Below are positions 32,599-44,242 of a stretch of 64,000 nt of DNA, piece by piece. Location of the stretch: NCBI GenBank assembly GCA_965240325.2, contig OZ251241.1, positions 434,001 to 498,000 of the forward strand. Reading direction: 5' to 3'. Each line of letters opens with the position of its first letter. Positions within the stretch are counted from its first letter, which is position 1. The position numbers and the translations under genes were made by a program. Under the pieces are notes generated by a model that was not told the origin of the DNA, searched no databases, and saw only the letters and a list, made by a program, of their open reading frames with translations. This stretch comes from Rebecca billardiae RCC1528. Its lineage: Eukaryota; Haptophyta.

Positions 32599-35500
32599 TC
32601 ACACGCGCAGGTCTTTGTCGGAGCGCCCCCCGGGCGAGGCGGCGGCGCTGCTAGCAGCGGGGTCGTCGTCGACGGCATCCCCGGTGTCGCCCCGGTCGGT
32701 CGAGCCGCGCCGGCGGGCGGGCGGGTCCGGCGGCGGCAGCGTCAGGCTGCCATGCCGATCTCGCTCGAGGCCGATGCCGCTGCCGCCCGCGCGCACGTTG
32801 GCGGCCGTGTTGGCGGCCGTTGCGTCGCTGGCCGAGGCCGGGCGGTCACACGCGCTCACACCTCCGGCGGCGGTGTGAGAGGACACGCGCGCGCTTGACG
32901 CGCTGCCGCCATCGGCCCCGCCGTTCGATGCCGCCACGCGCATCGCCTCGGCGGTCGAGCCGCCGAGTGCGCTCAGGTTGAGCGCGCTACCGGCGGCCGA
33001 GTGCGCGGCCTCCGAGGCGGAGGCGGACGAGTCCTTCCACTCGCCCTCCTGCGCCTCGTTGGCGTTGGGGAACAGCGGCGTGTACTGGAAGACGCCCGAG
33101 TTCTTGCGAGACTGCGGCTTCGAGCTCGGGCGCTGCGGCATTCCCAGCGGCCCGATGGGCGCGTCGTGCGCCTTGCTGCTCTCGTAGGCATTGTGGAAGA
33201 TGTTGCGCAGCCGCTGCTGCTGCTGCTGCCGCTCAAAGCGCCGCTGCACGACCTCGAGCTCCGTCAGGCCCGCCGACCCGAGCCGCACGCGCGCGATGCC
33301 GGAGTCGGGCGCCGAGCTGTGCACCGAGCCGCGGCGCGAGCCCGGGCGGGAGGGCTCGGTGCTCTCGCTGTCGAGCTCAGGAGGCAGCCGCGTGTCGGGC
33401 GCTATCGACACGCGCTTACCCGTGCTGGCCGGCGACGCGTGCGACTGGGTCGGCGAGCCGAGCGCAGCAGAGCCGCGGCGCGACGTTGCCTGGCCGCTCC
33501 CGTTGCCCGAGGGCGGCATCGACGCGAGCGCAGAGCCGCGGCGCGGCGCGGCCTGGCCGCTCGCGTTGCCCGAGGGCGGCATCGACGCGCTGCACGACGG
33601 CGGCGGCGTCAGGCTGGCCGAGGCCGAGGGCGAGCGCATCGGCAGCAGCTCGACCTCCCCTCCGAGCTCCGAGGTGAGCAGGAACCGAGGCGCAAGCCGC
33701 TGCTCCCCAAACGCGGGCGTCGAGGGCATCGAGATGTCCACGTCGTCGAGCCCGGCGGCGGCGAAGCGCTCCCGGGCCGTGGGCGACGGCCCGCCGTCCT
33801 CGGCGGGCCGCAGCCCCGCGGGCGATGCGCCGGGCGAGTTGCTCACCGACCGCCGGCCGAGCAGCAGGAAGGCCGGTGACTCGCTCGGACGGCCAGAGTT
33901 GGCGGTCGACGTGTGTCCTGGGCCCGCACCAGAGAAGCGCCCGCGCAGCGTGGACGAGCCGGGGGCCGCGAAGAAGCCGCCCGGGCGCGAGGTGCGACCC
34001 GTCGGCGTGTTCGCGGCCGAGAGCCGCTCCGACGCGCGCGAGTTGCGCGAGGTGCGCGGCCGGCTCGCCGGCGTGCCGGCCGAGGCGAACCGGTCGGCGA
34101 GCGAGCCCGAGCCCGGCTCAAAGGAGACGCCCATGCCGGACCTGCGCGCGCCGCGCGCAAACGACGTGCGGGTGGACGGGCGTGCCGAGCCGGGCGGCGG
34201 CGAGGGCTCGGCGGTGTCGCCCGCGGCGGAGCGCGACGAGACTCGGCGCCGCCCGATCGACTGGCGAATCGACTGGCGCAGTGACTGGCCAGCCGACTGG
34301 CGCGTCGACTGGCGCTGCGAGCGGCGCGGCGAGCCCGTGGGCGAGCCCTCCGGCGACGGGTTGAGGCTGGAGCGCTCTGAGCCCGCCTCGTCCGTCGCGG
34401 CGACCGAGTCCGAGCGGCCGCGCTGCACCACCTTCTCCGCGCGGCGCAAGAAGTCGATCCTCGGCCGCACGTGGAAGAGCAGGTACATGTGCACCGTGTC
34501 TATCAGCGGCACGCACGCAAACAGCAGGCACGGGATCAGGATGAGCAGCCCGATCGCGCCGTCGACCATCAGCCAGTACGAGAGCAGCACGTCGCGCCCC
34601 GCCTCGCGCGTGATGCGCCACGCCCTGTGCGACCTCGCCTCCGCCGCCCTCGCCTCCGCGTCCGCGGGCGCCGCCGCCTTGGGCCCTGAGACGAACCACG
34701 CGAGCGCGGAGCACGCCGAGTGCAGCGCAAAGTACTTGGCGACAAACGACGTGAAGATGGCCTTCTCCACGACGGCGGAGCGGCGGCCGATCATCGCGGA
34801 CCAGAGGCCGTCGTACGTGCCGAGGAGCGCGAGCTGGGCCGCGTGGCAGGCGATGATCACCGGCGCGACCATCAGCGGCACCTGCCCCGCGGCGACGCGC
34901 TCGGGCTTGGCGCGGCCGCACGCCGAGCGCAGCAGCACCGCGGCCAGCGCGCCGACCGCGAGCGGCAGCACCGGCAGGAAGTTGCTGATCAGGTCGAGCA
35001 GCTCGAGGGGCCCGCGCGGCAGGCGGTGGTAGATGCCGAGGACAGCGATCGCCGCGAGCAGCCGCCGCCCCGGCGTGATGAACACGGCGTACGGCCGCCC
35101 CGCCATCGAGGCGAGCGTGCCCTCGTGCCACGCGCGCCAGCCGTCCGCCTTGGCGTCAAAGAGCCACCGCCACCAGCCCACCACGTCCTGCCGCAGGATG
35201 TCGAGCGGGCGGAACATGCGCGCGTTGAAGAGGGAGGGCGAGAGCACCCACGCCGCCACGATCAGGAAGAGCGCGCCCCAGAACGGCCAGCCCGGCCACT
35301 TGGGCGGGCGGGTGTACACGAAGAGCGCGGCCATGAAGATGAGGTCGGCGCCCGGCTGCAGGTTGGAGTGCGCGTACCCCTTGTACAGCGCGTGGTAGTG
35401 CTGCCGCGTGGTGGCGATGCCGCGGCCGGTGGCGATGTACTGCGCGCCGCCCTGCGAGATCTCCGAGCGGTAGTTGTACCCGATCAGCTGCGCCTGGAAC

Positions 35501-38500
35501 GCGAAGAACATCCACGAGAAGGAGCACAGCTGGCGCACGAGCGCGAGCACGCCGAGGAGCGGGTTCTGCGTGTTGATGGTGATCTCAAACAGCAGCGGCA
35601 GCGCCTGCCCGATGATGAAGAGCGCGGTGATCGGGCCGAACTGGCCGTCGATCAGCTCGGCGGAGATCGACGAGTACGTGAGGAGCGGGTCGGTCCCCTC
35701 CGGCGTGAACGCCATGTCCACCAGCGAGAAGTAGAGCAGGATGAAGATCAGCGTCCAGATCGTGATCTCCATGAGCGCGGGCGTGCCGTAGAAGCCGACG
35801 TGTCCGTAGAAGAAGCCGAGCATGCGCGCGAACGGGAGGCGCGAGCCGAGGCGGTACGACTGGCGCGTGAGGCACATCTCGGCGGTGCCGCGGCTCAGCT
35901 TCGAGATGAACTTGAGCTGCCCGCCGAACGACATCTCGCGCCCCTTGCCCACCTGGAAGTACTCGCGGTGGATCACGTTGTTGCCGCGCAGGCACAGATC
36001 CATCCCCGCAAAGATATCCTCGGACAGGTTGAGCGCCTTGGTCGCCTTGGAGACGCCGCCCTGCGCCATCATCGTCAGCTTCTCCATGATGTCGGGGTGG
36101 CCGTAGTACATGCGCGACAGCAGCGGCCGGTCGCTCGTGCGCTGGATCATCGAGCCGAACACGTACTCGGACGTGGCGGAGAAGTTGCCGATCGTGCCGA
36201 GCGACGAGTACACGTGCTCGCGCCAGCCGACGATCGAGACGCGCGCGCGCGAGTTGGTCGGGTCGTCGCCGAACTCGGCGAGGCCGTTGACGATCTTGAG
36301 CATCTCCTCGAGGTAGCCGTCCTGGTTCGCGTCGATGGTCTGCAGCAGCCGGCCGCGCACGTAGATGATCGCGTGGTTCTGGTTGTCGCCCTTGCCGTCG
36401 CCGAGGATCGGGTGGCCGGGCAGCCGCACGCGGTAGCGCGGCAGCCGCTTGTTGCCCGGCAGCTTCTCGCAGTGGCCGTCGATGAGGCACGAGTAGAAGA
36501 CCTTGCCCTGCGGCACGCTCGTGTCGACCTCCTCCTCGATGTACGCGACGTTCAGCCGCGGGAACTCCTGGAACATCACCTCCGTCGCCTCGAGGAACTC
36601 GGCGTCGAAGTGGAAGTAGCGCTGCATCGAGACGACGCACTGGAACTTGGTCGCGATGATGTCCTCGCGCTCGGCCGCGCCGAGGTCGGGGCGCTGGACG
36701 GAGAGCAGCAGGTCGAGCGCGCGCTCGTACAGCATCATGCCGCGCACGGTGCGGTACAGCGACTGCGTGCGCATGCTCGACCACTTGCGCAGCTCGAGCA
36801 TCGCCGCGCGCCGCTCCTCCTCGTCCGCGCCGTCGTCGTCGATCTCGGGCGGCGGCGCGTCCGCCGCCGCCTTGGCGTCCGCCTCCGAGTTGCCCGCGGC
36901 GGACGCGGCGACCTGCCGCCACAGCACGCTCCACGTGCGCTCGCCGACGCGCTCGCGGAAGCAGCGCAGCTCGTCCGGGTAGTACTCGAGCAGCAGCCCG
37001 AGCAGCGGCTGCTGCTGGCCCGCCGCGCGCGACGCGTCGTCGATTGTGAGCAGCTCGGCGACCGAGTTGATGATGGTCTCCCCGTAGTGCGGGATCAGAA
37101 CGGAGAAGGAGGGCATGGTCTCGACGGTGGCCGCGGCGGGCATGCGCATCTTGAGCGAGGCGCGCAGGAAGCCGAAGCGGCGCACCGCCTCCGGCGCGCG
37201 CGGCATCCTCGCGCGGCCGCGCCGCTCGAAGATGGGCGGGCGGTGCAGCGGCTGCGCGGCCGAGTGCACGTTCTCGTACGACAGCTCGCGCGCCTCCTCG
37301 ACCGTCAGGATGTCCGTCTCGAACATGGAGGCGATCACGGCGTTCCAGAGCAGCGCCCACTTGCGCTCGATGATCGGGTGCATCGTCGGGTACAGCAGCG
37401 CGCGCATTGGCTGCGGCCGCGCCTTGCCGTCCGTCGGGAACACCTGCGCGACGAACGCGGCCGGCAGGTCAGCCATCCGGCGCAGCGGCACCTGCGACGC
37501 CGACTTGCGCGGCCCCTGGAAGTACAGGATGCTCAGCCCGCGGAGCGTGCCGAAGATGACGCAGCCGACGATGTACCAGTGGTACGTGGACGAGAGGTAG
37601 ACGAGCATGCCCGAGATCCACACGACCAGCTGCTGCATCGAGCGCGTGAGCAGCTCGGGCGCGGCGGCGAGCTGCGGCGGCAGCGACGGGTCGGCGATGA
37701 TCCGCCCGATCGGCCGATACAGGTCGAGGCGCAGCGTGGCGATCGCCACGCCGCGGATCACGACGACGAGCTCGATCATGCCCTTCAGCCCGAAGACGAC
37801 GAGCCAGAAGAGGACGACCGCGGCCCCCGCGTACTGCGGCATGTACACGTTGTTGTCGAACTCCCTCGCCCTGCGCATGAAGGTGCCCGGGTTGAAGGTG
37901 GTGCGCAGCACGACCGCGGCCGAGTGCACGACAAACAGCGTGCGCACCGTCTCGTTCTTCGGGTACGCGAGGAAGACGGCGAAGAGGCCGAGCTGCAGCA
38001 GGTACGGCAGCGCCTTGTCCGGCTGCAGCAGCGTCTGCCAGATCGTCGCGCCCGGCTTGAGCCGCATCTTCGCGCCGTCCGCGACGATCTGCACGAGGCC
38101 GGGCGCGAGCAGGCCCGCAAAGATGGGCGCGCTGTCGGTCGGCTTCATCCACTCGCCGTCCGGCACGTACAGCTGGAGCGCGACGAGCAGCAGCATGTAG
38201 AACGAGGCGACGTGGTACGTGATGATGCGCGCGAAGCCGCCGAGCAGGTTCCACCACGCGTGGATCTCGTTGTGCCGCTTGCACCCGGCGAGCGAGGCCT
38301 TCCAGTCGACGTGGCGCAGCGCCTCCCACCGCTCCTCCTTGGGCAGCTGGATGATGGCGCGTCCGTCGTGCGTCACGATCTTGTTGATGCGCTCGTGCGT
38401 CCAGAACTGCTCGTTCCAGTCGTCGTAGTTGACGCGCGTCTCGGCGTCCTCGAGCGGCCGCTCGATCGGCGCGCCCCTCGCAGAGAGCCCCTTGAAGTTG

Positions 38501-39815
38501 TATGAGAAGAAGTACTCGTACAGCGGGCGGATGTACTCACGCAAGTAGCGAGACTCGGGCCGCGGCCCCTCGTCCTCCCTCGCCGGCCTCGTCGACTTGC
38601 GCTTCGCCTTGGGCGTCGGGATGGGCGTCGGCGCGAGCGGGTCCTTCGTCTTGTGCTCCCAGTCGTCGTCGAACGGCTCCGACTGCTCCTCGTCCTCCTC
38701 CTCCTCGTCCTCCGACTCGAGGATGGACTCGCCGCCCCACGACGGCCGCGCCGAGCGCTCGCCGCCCATCGAGGGCCGCGCAAAGCGGTACGCGTTGGTG
38801 TGCGCGCGCAGCGTGGCGAGCGACTGCGCCTCGAGCGAAGTCGCCGCGACCGAGCGGCGCGCCGAGGCCAGCCCCGAGTGACGCGCCGACCGGCGGCCCG
38901 CGTGCGGCGTCTGCGCGAGGGAGGAGCGGCCGCTGCTGTTGGCCAGCATGCTGCTGCTCGGCGGCATCGACGGCACGCCCGCTCCGGGGAGCGGTATCGC
39001 GTACATGCCGCCGGCGTTGGCGCCGCTGCGTGTCCACAGCGGGCCGCCGGGCGAGAGGGCGGGCTGGTTCGGCGCGGGCTGGCTCAGCCGAGCGTGCTGC
39101 CCGCGCGCCGACCACCTCTGCTGCGGCTCGGCCTCCATCACGCGCCACTCGTTGGGTGTGGGCGGCGCGATGACCGGCGGCGGCCGGGAGCCGACAGACG
39201 CCCGCCCGCTCGTGCCCGCCTCGGCGACGGCCAGCAGCGGCCCGCTCGGCGACGGGGAGGCGGTGGCCGCGGCGTCCTCGGCCGCCCTCGCCTGCGCGGC
39301 CGCATACGCCGCCTCCTCCGCCTTCACCGCCAGCTCCTCCGCGCTCGGCGGCGGCGGCACGTACTGGCGCGCGCACTCGAAGAAGAAGCAGAGAATCTCG
39401 GGGCAGAAGCGCACGTTACCCGCCTCGCCCCACATGCAGAGGAAGAGCGCGAGCTCGCGCAGCCGCTGCGCGTGGTTGGGCACGCGGTACTTGATGAACA
39501 CGATGTGCCGCCGCCGCTCGAACGAGTGCAGCCCCGAGCTCACGTCCAGCCAGCGCTCGAACGACTCGAAGGTGAGGTCGTGCAGCTTCTTCGCGCCGAT
39601 CAGCTCGTCCTGGTACGCCGCCGTGGTCGCCGCCCACATCTGCGTGAGGTGCACGTGCTGGTTGGCCACCGAGTCCGGGTCGAAGCCGTACATGTTCTCC
39701 AGCTCGATGAAGATCTTCGCGAGGTCGTCGATCGCCTCGCCGGAGAGGTTGGTCGCGGGCGTGTTGCCCGAGATGAGCGCCGACTCGGGCGCGCGCCGCG
39801 GCGCTTGAGCCTGCG

Positions 39816-39846
<31 letters not shown>

Positions 39847-42587
39847 GACCGGGTCGTCGTCGTGCGGCGCGTCCGCCGCGGGCGCGCCCGCCGCGACCGC
39901 CCCGGCGGGCTCCAAGCCCTCCTTCGAGGACGAGGCGAACCCCCTGCGCAGGCCATTCCCGTGCGGGTCGTCAGCGCCCGCGCGCGTGGGCACGAGTCGG
40001 TCCAGCCCGGCCTTGTCGCGCGGGCGGAGAGAGTAGCCGCGGGTCAGGCGCGCACGCGTGCGGAGCTTCGCCCTCGAGCTCACGCGCCGCGCCCTCGCCG
40101 CCGCGGCCGCGCCCAGCGCGCTCGCCCGCTTGCGCATCAGCGGGTGCGCGAGCGGGACGAGCACGCACGCCCAGCAGCACGCGACCACAGCCATCACCCA
40201 GAGCCACCACGGCTCGGGCGGGCGCTGCCAGCAGTAGCCCATCTTGCCGAGCAGCGCGCAGCACTCCGCGCCGCCGTGCACCTCCTCCGCCCACACGCGC
40301 AGCACGTGGTTCGCGCGCTGCCGAATCGAGCAGCCGCGGTACTTGCCGCCGGGCATCACGTTGAGGCACGCCTCGATGCCGGCGCTCGCGTTCACGCGCG
40401 TGTGCGTCTCGTTCATCGCGCGGTCGCACTGCAGCGCGATGATCTCCTCGAGGTCCTCGTACTTGTCGAAGGGGAGCGCCGTGCAGATCGGCTCCGCGCG
40501 CGGGACCGCCGCGAAGTCGTGGTCCGACAGGTTGCGGCACGTCCTCCCCCAGCCCACGCTGCGCGCGCGGCAGAGCGGCCCGCACCAGTCCTGCTCGCAG
40601 ATGCAGATGTGCGAGTCTGTCTCCGTGCAGTTGGCGTCCCACGAGGCGCACTGCACCTTGGTGCACGTGCCGTGCGGCCCGCAGTAGGCGGGGTCGGTCG
40701 GGTCGCACTCCTGCCCGCCGTACACGATCTCCTTGTAGTACTCCTCCTCGAGGTACGGCGTGTAGAAGACGCGGTGCTCGTGGATGAACTCGTGCGTCGG
40801 CAGGTGCGGCGGGTCGCACGTGAGCTGCTCCTTGCCCTCCTCCTGGTAGAGGCGGATGTGCTCGATCTCGTACCGCGCGGGCAGCTCGGCGCACATCTCG
40901 GCGAGCCACTCCCGGTTGTTCAGGTACTCGCCCGTCTGGTCGTCGTAGATGATGCACGTCGTGCACACGGAGCGCTTGCAGTCGACGCAGCAGTCGCACG
41001 CGTACTCGGGGCACCAGCGCCAGCCCCAGCGCGGCGCCATGTCGATGTTGAGGATGAAGTACATGGCCTCGCGCGGCATCTCGCGCGCGAGCATGGTGCC
41101 CGACATGTCGTTCGTGTACGGGTTCCCGGCCTTGTTCTTGAACGTCATCGGCCGCTCCTTCGCAATCGACCACGCCGGCACGTGGAACTGCTTGTTGTCG
41201 TCGAGCGTGAAGAAGGTGAAGCCGTCAGGGCCCGTCTTCCACTGCGCCTGCCACGTGTGCTGCTTGGAGAAGTGGGTCTCGCTGAGCATCGTGCACGCGG
41301 AGAAGGCGTCGGTGTGCATCAGGTTGCCGTGCGGGTAGTACTCGTCGCCCTGCGCGCACGCGCAGCACGGCGGGAGCAGGCGACGCGGATCGCGTGAGCG
41401 CGCGTGCGCGGACACGTGCGAGGTGAGGCGCGTACGCGCGCGCTCGCTCGCGACACGCACCCAAAACTCGTAGTTGATCGCGACGTCGTAGTACGTGCCG
41501 TACGGCTGGTACGGTCCGTCGGGGGTGGTCGTGTTCACGTCGTCCAGCCCGTACCTGTCCGCCCACGGGTACAGCTCCTCGTAGTACTGCAGCTTGACGG
41601 TGCCGTCCACGTCCGTGTAATTCTCGGGCACGCAGCCGAGCACCGGCCGCTCGAGCGCGTACTTGTGCTGCCCCGGCCCGGCCTGCACGGAGGTGCACAC
41701 GAAGGGCTGCTTCGTGCGGATGCGGCGGAGCAAGTCCGCCGGCTGCGGCCCGCAGATCCCGCGGTCGATCTTGCTCTGGTAGTCGTACAGGTAGTTTCCA
41801 GGCATCGTCTCGATGATGTCAATCTCGGGCGCGCCTCGGCCCACGCCGTAGTCGCACTTGTGCAGCTTCTGCGAGCCGAACTGGTTGGCCTCGTAATCCT
41901 TCTCCTCAGGGCACTGGTCAAAGTTGAACGGCCAGACATTGTCCGTGCTGTCCTTGAACGTCGCGCGCCCCAGGTTGCCCATCAGCCAGAAGGCGGGCCA
42001 CAGCCCGCCGACGTCGTGCCGCGCGGGCATCTGCGCCTTCAACTCCATGAAGCCCTCGGTGAAGCAGAACTTGTTCCTGCGAAGAGGCGGGGCGGGGCGG
42101 GGCGGCGGGTTGGCGGGTCGGCGGCGAGCGTGCGACGCGCGTGCACGCGCACGCTCGCGCGCGGTCCGCACCATGTCTGCATCATGGGCGTCTGATAGTA
42201 GCGCATCAGGTCCGGGTCGTACGGAGAGTACCAGTTCTCGTTGTTTGCGATGAGGACGAGCTTGCCGCCTTCGGTCCACGCGAGCGACGAGTTGTAGTAG
42301 TTGTACTGGTAGTTACTGTAGACCGGCGCGTTGAGCCCGGTCCACAGCGGGTCGTCGCCGTCGTTGAACGTGCGGTTGTCCATCTCGAACTCGTCCGAGT
42401 ACACGAGCTTGTACCGGATGCCGCGCCTGGTGATCCAGCGGGCTTCCATCGGCGTGTCCGGGTCGACGTACTCGGTCCACTCCACGGCATCCTCTGCGGC
42501 CACCCCAGGCGCCGCGCCAGGCAGCAGGAACGCGAGCAACGCCACCGCGAGGCGGCGCGGAACCCAAGCCGAGCCAGCTGCCGACAT
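32599..42587 (-). CDS. GH16 (KRE6/SKN1-type) - GT48 (FKS1/callose synthase-type) fusion, beta-1,3-glucan synthase
   Basis: Exons 42587-42172, 42076-41461 and 41349-32599 (minus strand) encode about 3260 residues. A signal peptide (VALLAFLLPGAAPGVAA) leads into a KRE6/SKN1-type GH16 domain to about residue 500. It shows NKFCFTEGFMELKA (made across the first junction), GGLWPAFWLMGNLG and the catalytic motif EIDIIE with E223, D225 and E228. An EGF-like Cys cluster (about 565) and a membrane helix (about 728) follow. The GT48 part begins with FKS1 domain 1 (LCMWGEAGNVRFCPE, W984). The catalytic region starts near 1760 (FSVLIPHYGET) and has GDNQNHAIIY, then HPDIMEKLTMMAQGGVSKA and LNLSEDIFAGMDLCLRG at about 2110. 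Multiple transmembrane segments lie on both sides. The last 620 residues are Ser/Pro/Arg-rich and disordered. GT48 enzymes make linear beta-1,3-glucan from UDP-glucose; KRE6-type proteins are needed for beta-1,6-linked glucan. Both catalytic modules look intact. Confidence 0.92.
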
Positions 42588-44242
42588 CGTGCCGGGCGAG
42601 GGGCGTGAGCCGGCTAAACGCGTGCCTCCTGGGCGTTGCCGCGCGAGATCTGCTGCGAAGATCGTATCAGCCAACTGACGGCAGATTGGACCGTCGTCAA
42701 CGTTTATTCTACTGTGAACCGCCCAAGGCTTGACTGTTCATCAAGATGACAATGGCCCGCCCACACATCAATCAGTACCAGGTACATAGATTTGAACCGG
42801 CACCTCCGCGGCACCGCCCGGGACCGCACCGGCTGACGTGGGCATGGTGAGCACAAATGGCGCGCGCTTCGCTTCGCACCCGGAGGTGCTTGCACTGCTG
42901 CCGCCAGGCAATGCGATGGGCCATATCACTGGCCAGATTCGTGTGGTTCGCCACTGATGCCATGACAAAGTTGAAAGTAGTGCCATCACGGCTTCAGTAG
43001 CTAACTGCAGCGACCACGGGCCGGGGCCCACGCTGTCCGGCACGCACTTCCGGCCTCGGTCCGTGGCCGGGGGCATTGCCATTAACTCTATATATATCAG
43101 CTCAGTTGACCGCCACTAACTAAGTGGCTAATACCAGCACTATTGAGTTAGCAGCACGCCACTGTCGGACTGACTTGACTGCGGGCCGCATCAGGCAGAC
43201 GGGCTCGTCCGGTCATCATCAGTAGCAGTAGTAGACACTGACAGCCGCGCTGCCGATATTATATATATATATATATTAATTGAGAAATTCATACTGGCTC
43301 GTCACTGAGTGCCGCGACACTGATATGATGTGAATAAAATAATGTCTAGCCGTCCTCCTGAACGCCGACGCCAACTGCTGGCCGAAGGTGGGCACGCCGC
43401 CTGGCATGTCGATGCCGAGGCGGCTGCGTGTGTTCCTACTCAGTGGGATTTACGTGTCCTCATGCCTTGGCGAGCGGCAGCAGATGCGGTGGGCATGCCG
43501 CTCGCCGTCGACGAGACGCGGTGCGTGAGTGATCCCGCGCGGACGTCCGCTGACGGAAGGCTGAGCGCCTGCGGACTCGTCGACTGAACCTCCACCTGAC
43601 CGCCCGGGAGCAGCACTGCTGGGGACCTAACCTGAAAAACCCAATCGTGTTGGGAGGCAGGGGGTCACATGAGCCCTAAGTGCAGCGCCGCAGGACCGGG
43701 CGGTCGGACGGCGGGTGTTGTGGTCCCGCCGCCCGAGCACCAGACCAACGGGCCCTGGGTGGGCGGGTTGCCGAAAGATGTTGGTCGGTGCACGCGACGC
43801 GCCACCCGCGTGCGAGCCGCCGCCGCCGGCGACGCAGGGCCACGAGCCCGGCTGCAGCCATCTCGCGCGCCCGCGCCTGGCGAAGCAGCCAGGGGGCGCC
43901 GGAAACAGCAGATCTCCGCGGCGACAAACCCGGACAGACTGTTTGTCCGGGAGCTGTGGCTGATGAGCGGCGCTGGCGCCCGGCGTTCTTGTCGTCCTCT
44001 TAGACAATCAGTTATTGTACCAATAACCCCACATATATACGCGGCATATACGCTGCGGCATGCGGCGCATGCGCGACGACAGGCCGCCGGATTCCGGATC
44101 ACGACACTTCACTTATCATCAGCGGCGCGTCTGCCTCGGACACCATCAATTTATACTGCCGCGCAGCGGAGGCAGCGCCAGCGGACAGCGCGCAACAGTC
44201 CGCGCAGTGCTCGTCCGTGCTGCCCAACACTCCGCTTACGGC
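42588..44242. other. intergenic region
   Basis: The first part is the glucan synthase gene's 5' flank. The TA microsatellite at about 43257-43280 is the clearest structure. Open frames around 43.6-44.2 kb overlap on both strands and lack domains; I do not call a gene. Confidence 0.5.
43257..43280. repeat. (TA)n microsatellite
   Basis: A short atatatat run in the spacer between the two large minus-strand genes. Confidence 0.85.

Noticed and set aside
34720-38505. 1261-codon open frame on the plus strand inside the glucan synthase gene
   Set aside because: Antisense shadow: the minus strand encodes the conserved GT48 core, while this frame has an Arg/Leu/Asp/Val-rich composition typical of the complement of GC-rich codons.
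42768-42850. tRNA-like T-loop (ggttcaaatc on the minus strand near 42790)
   Set aside because: The bases on either side do not form a T-stem, and no acceptor or anticodon arm could be drawn.
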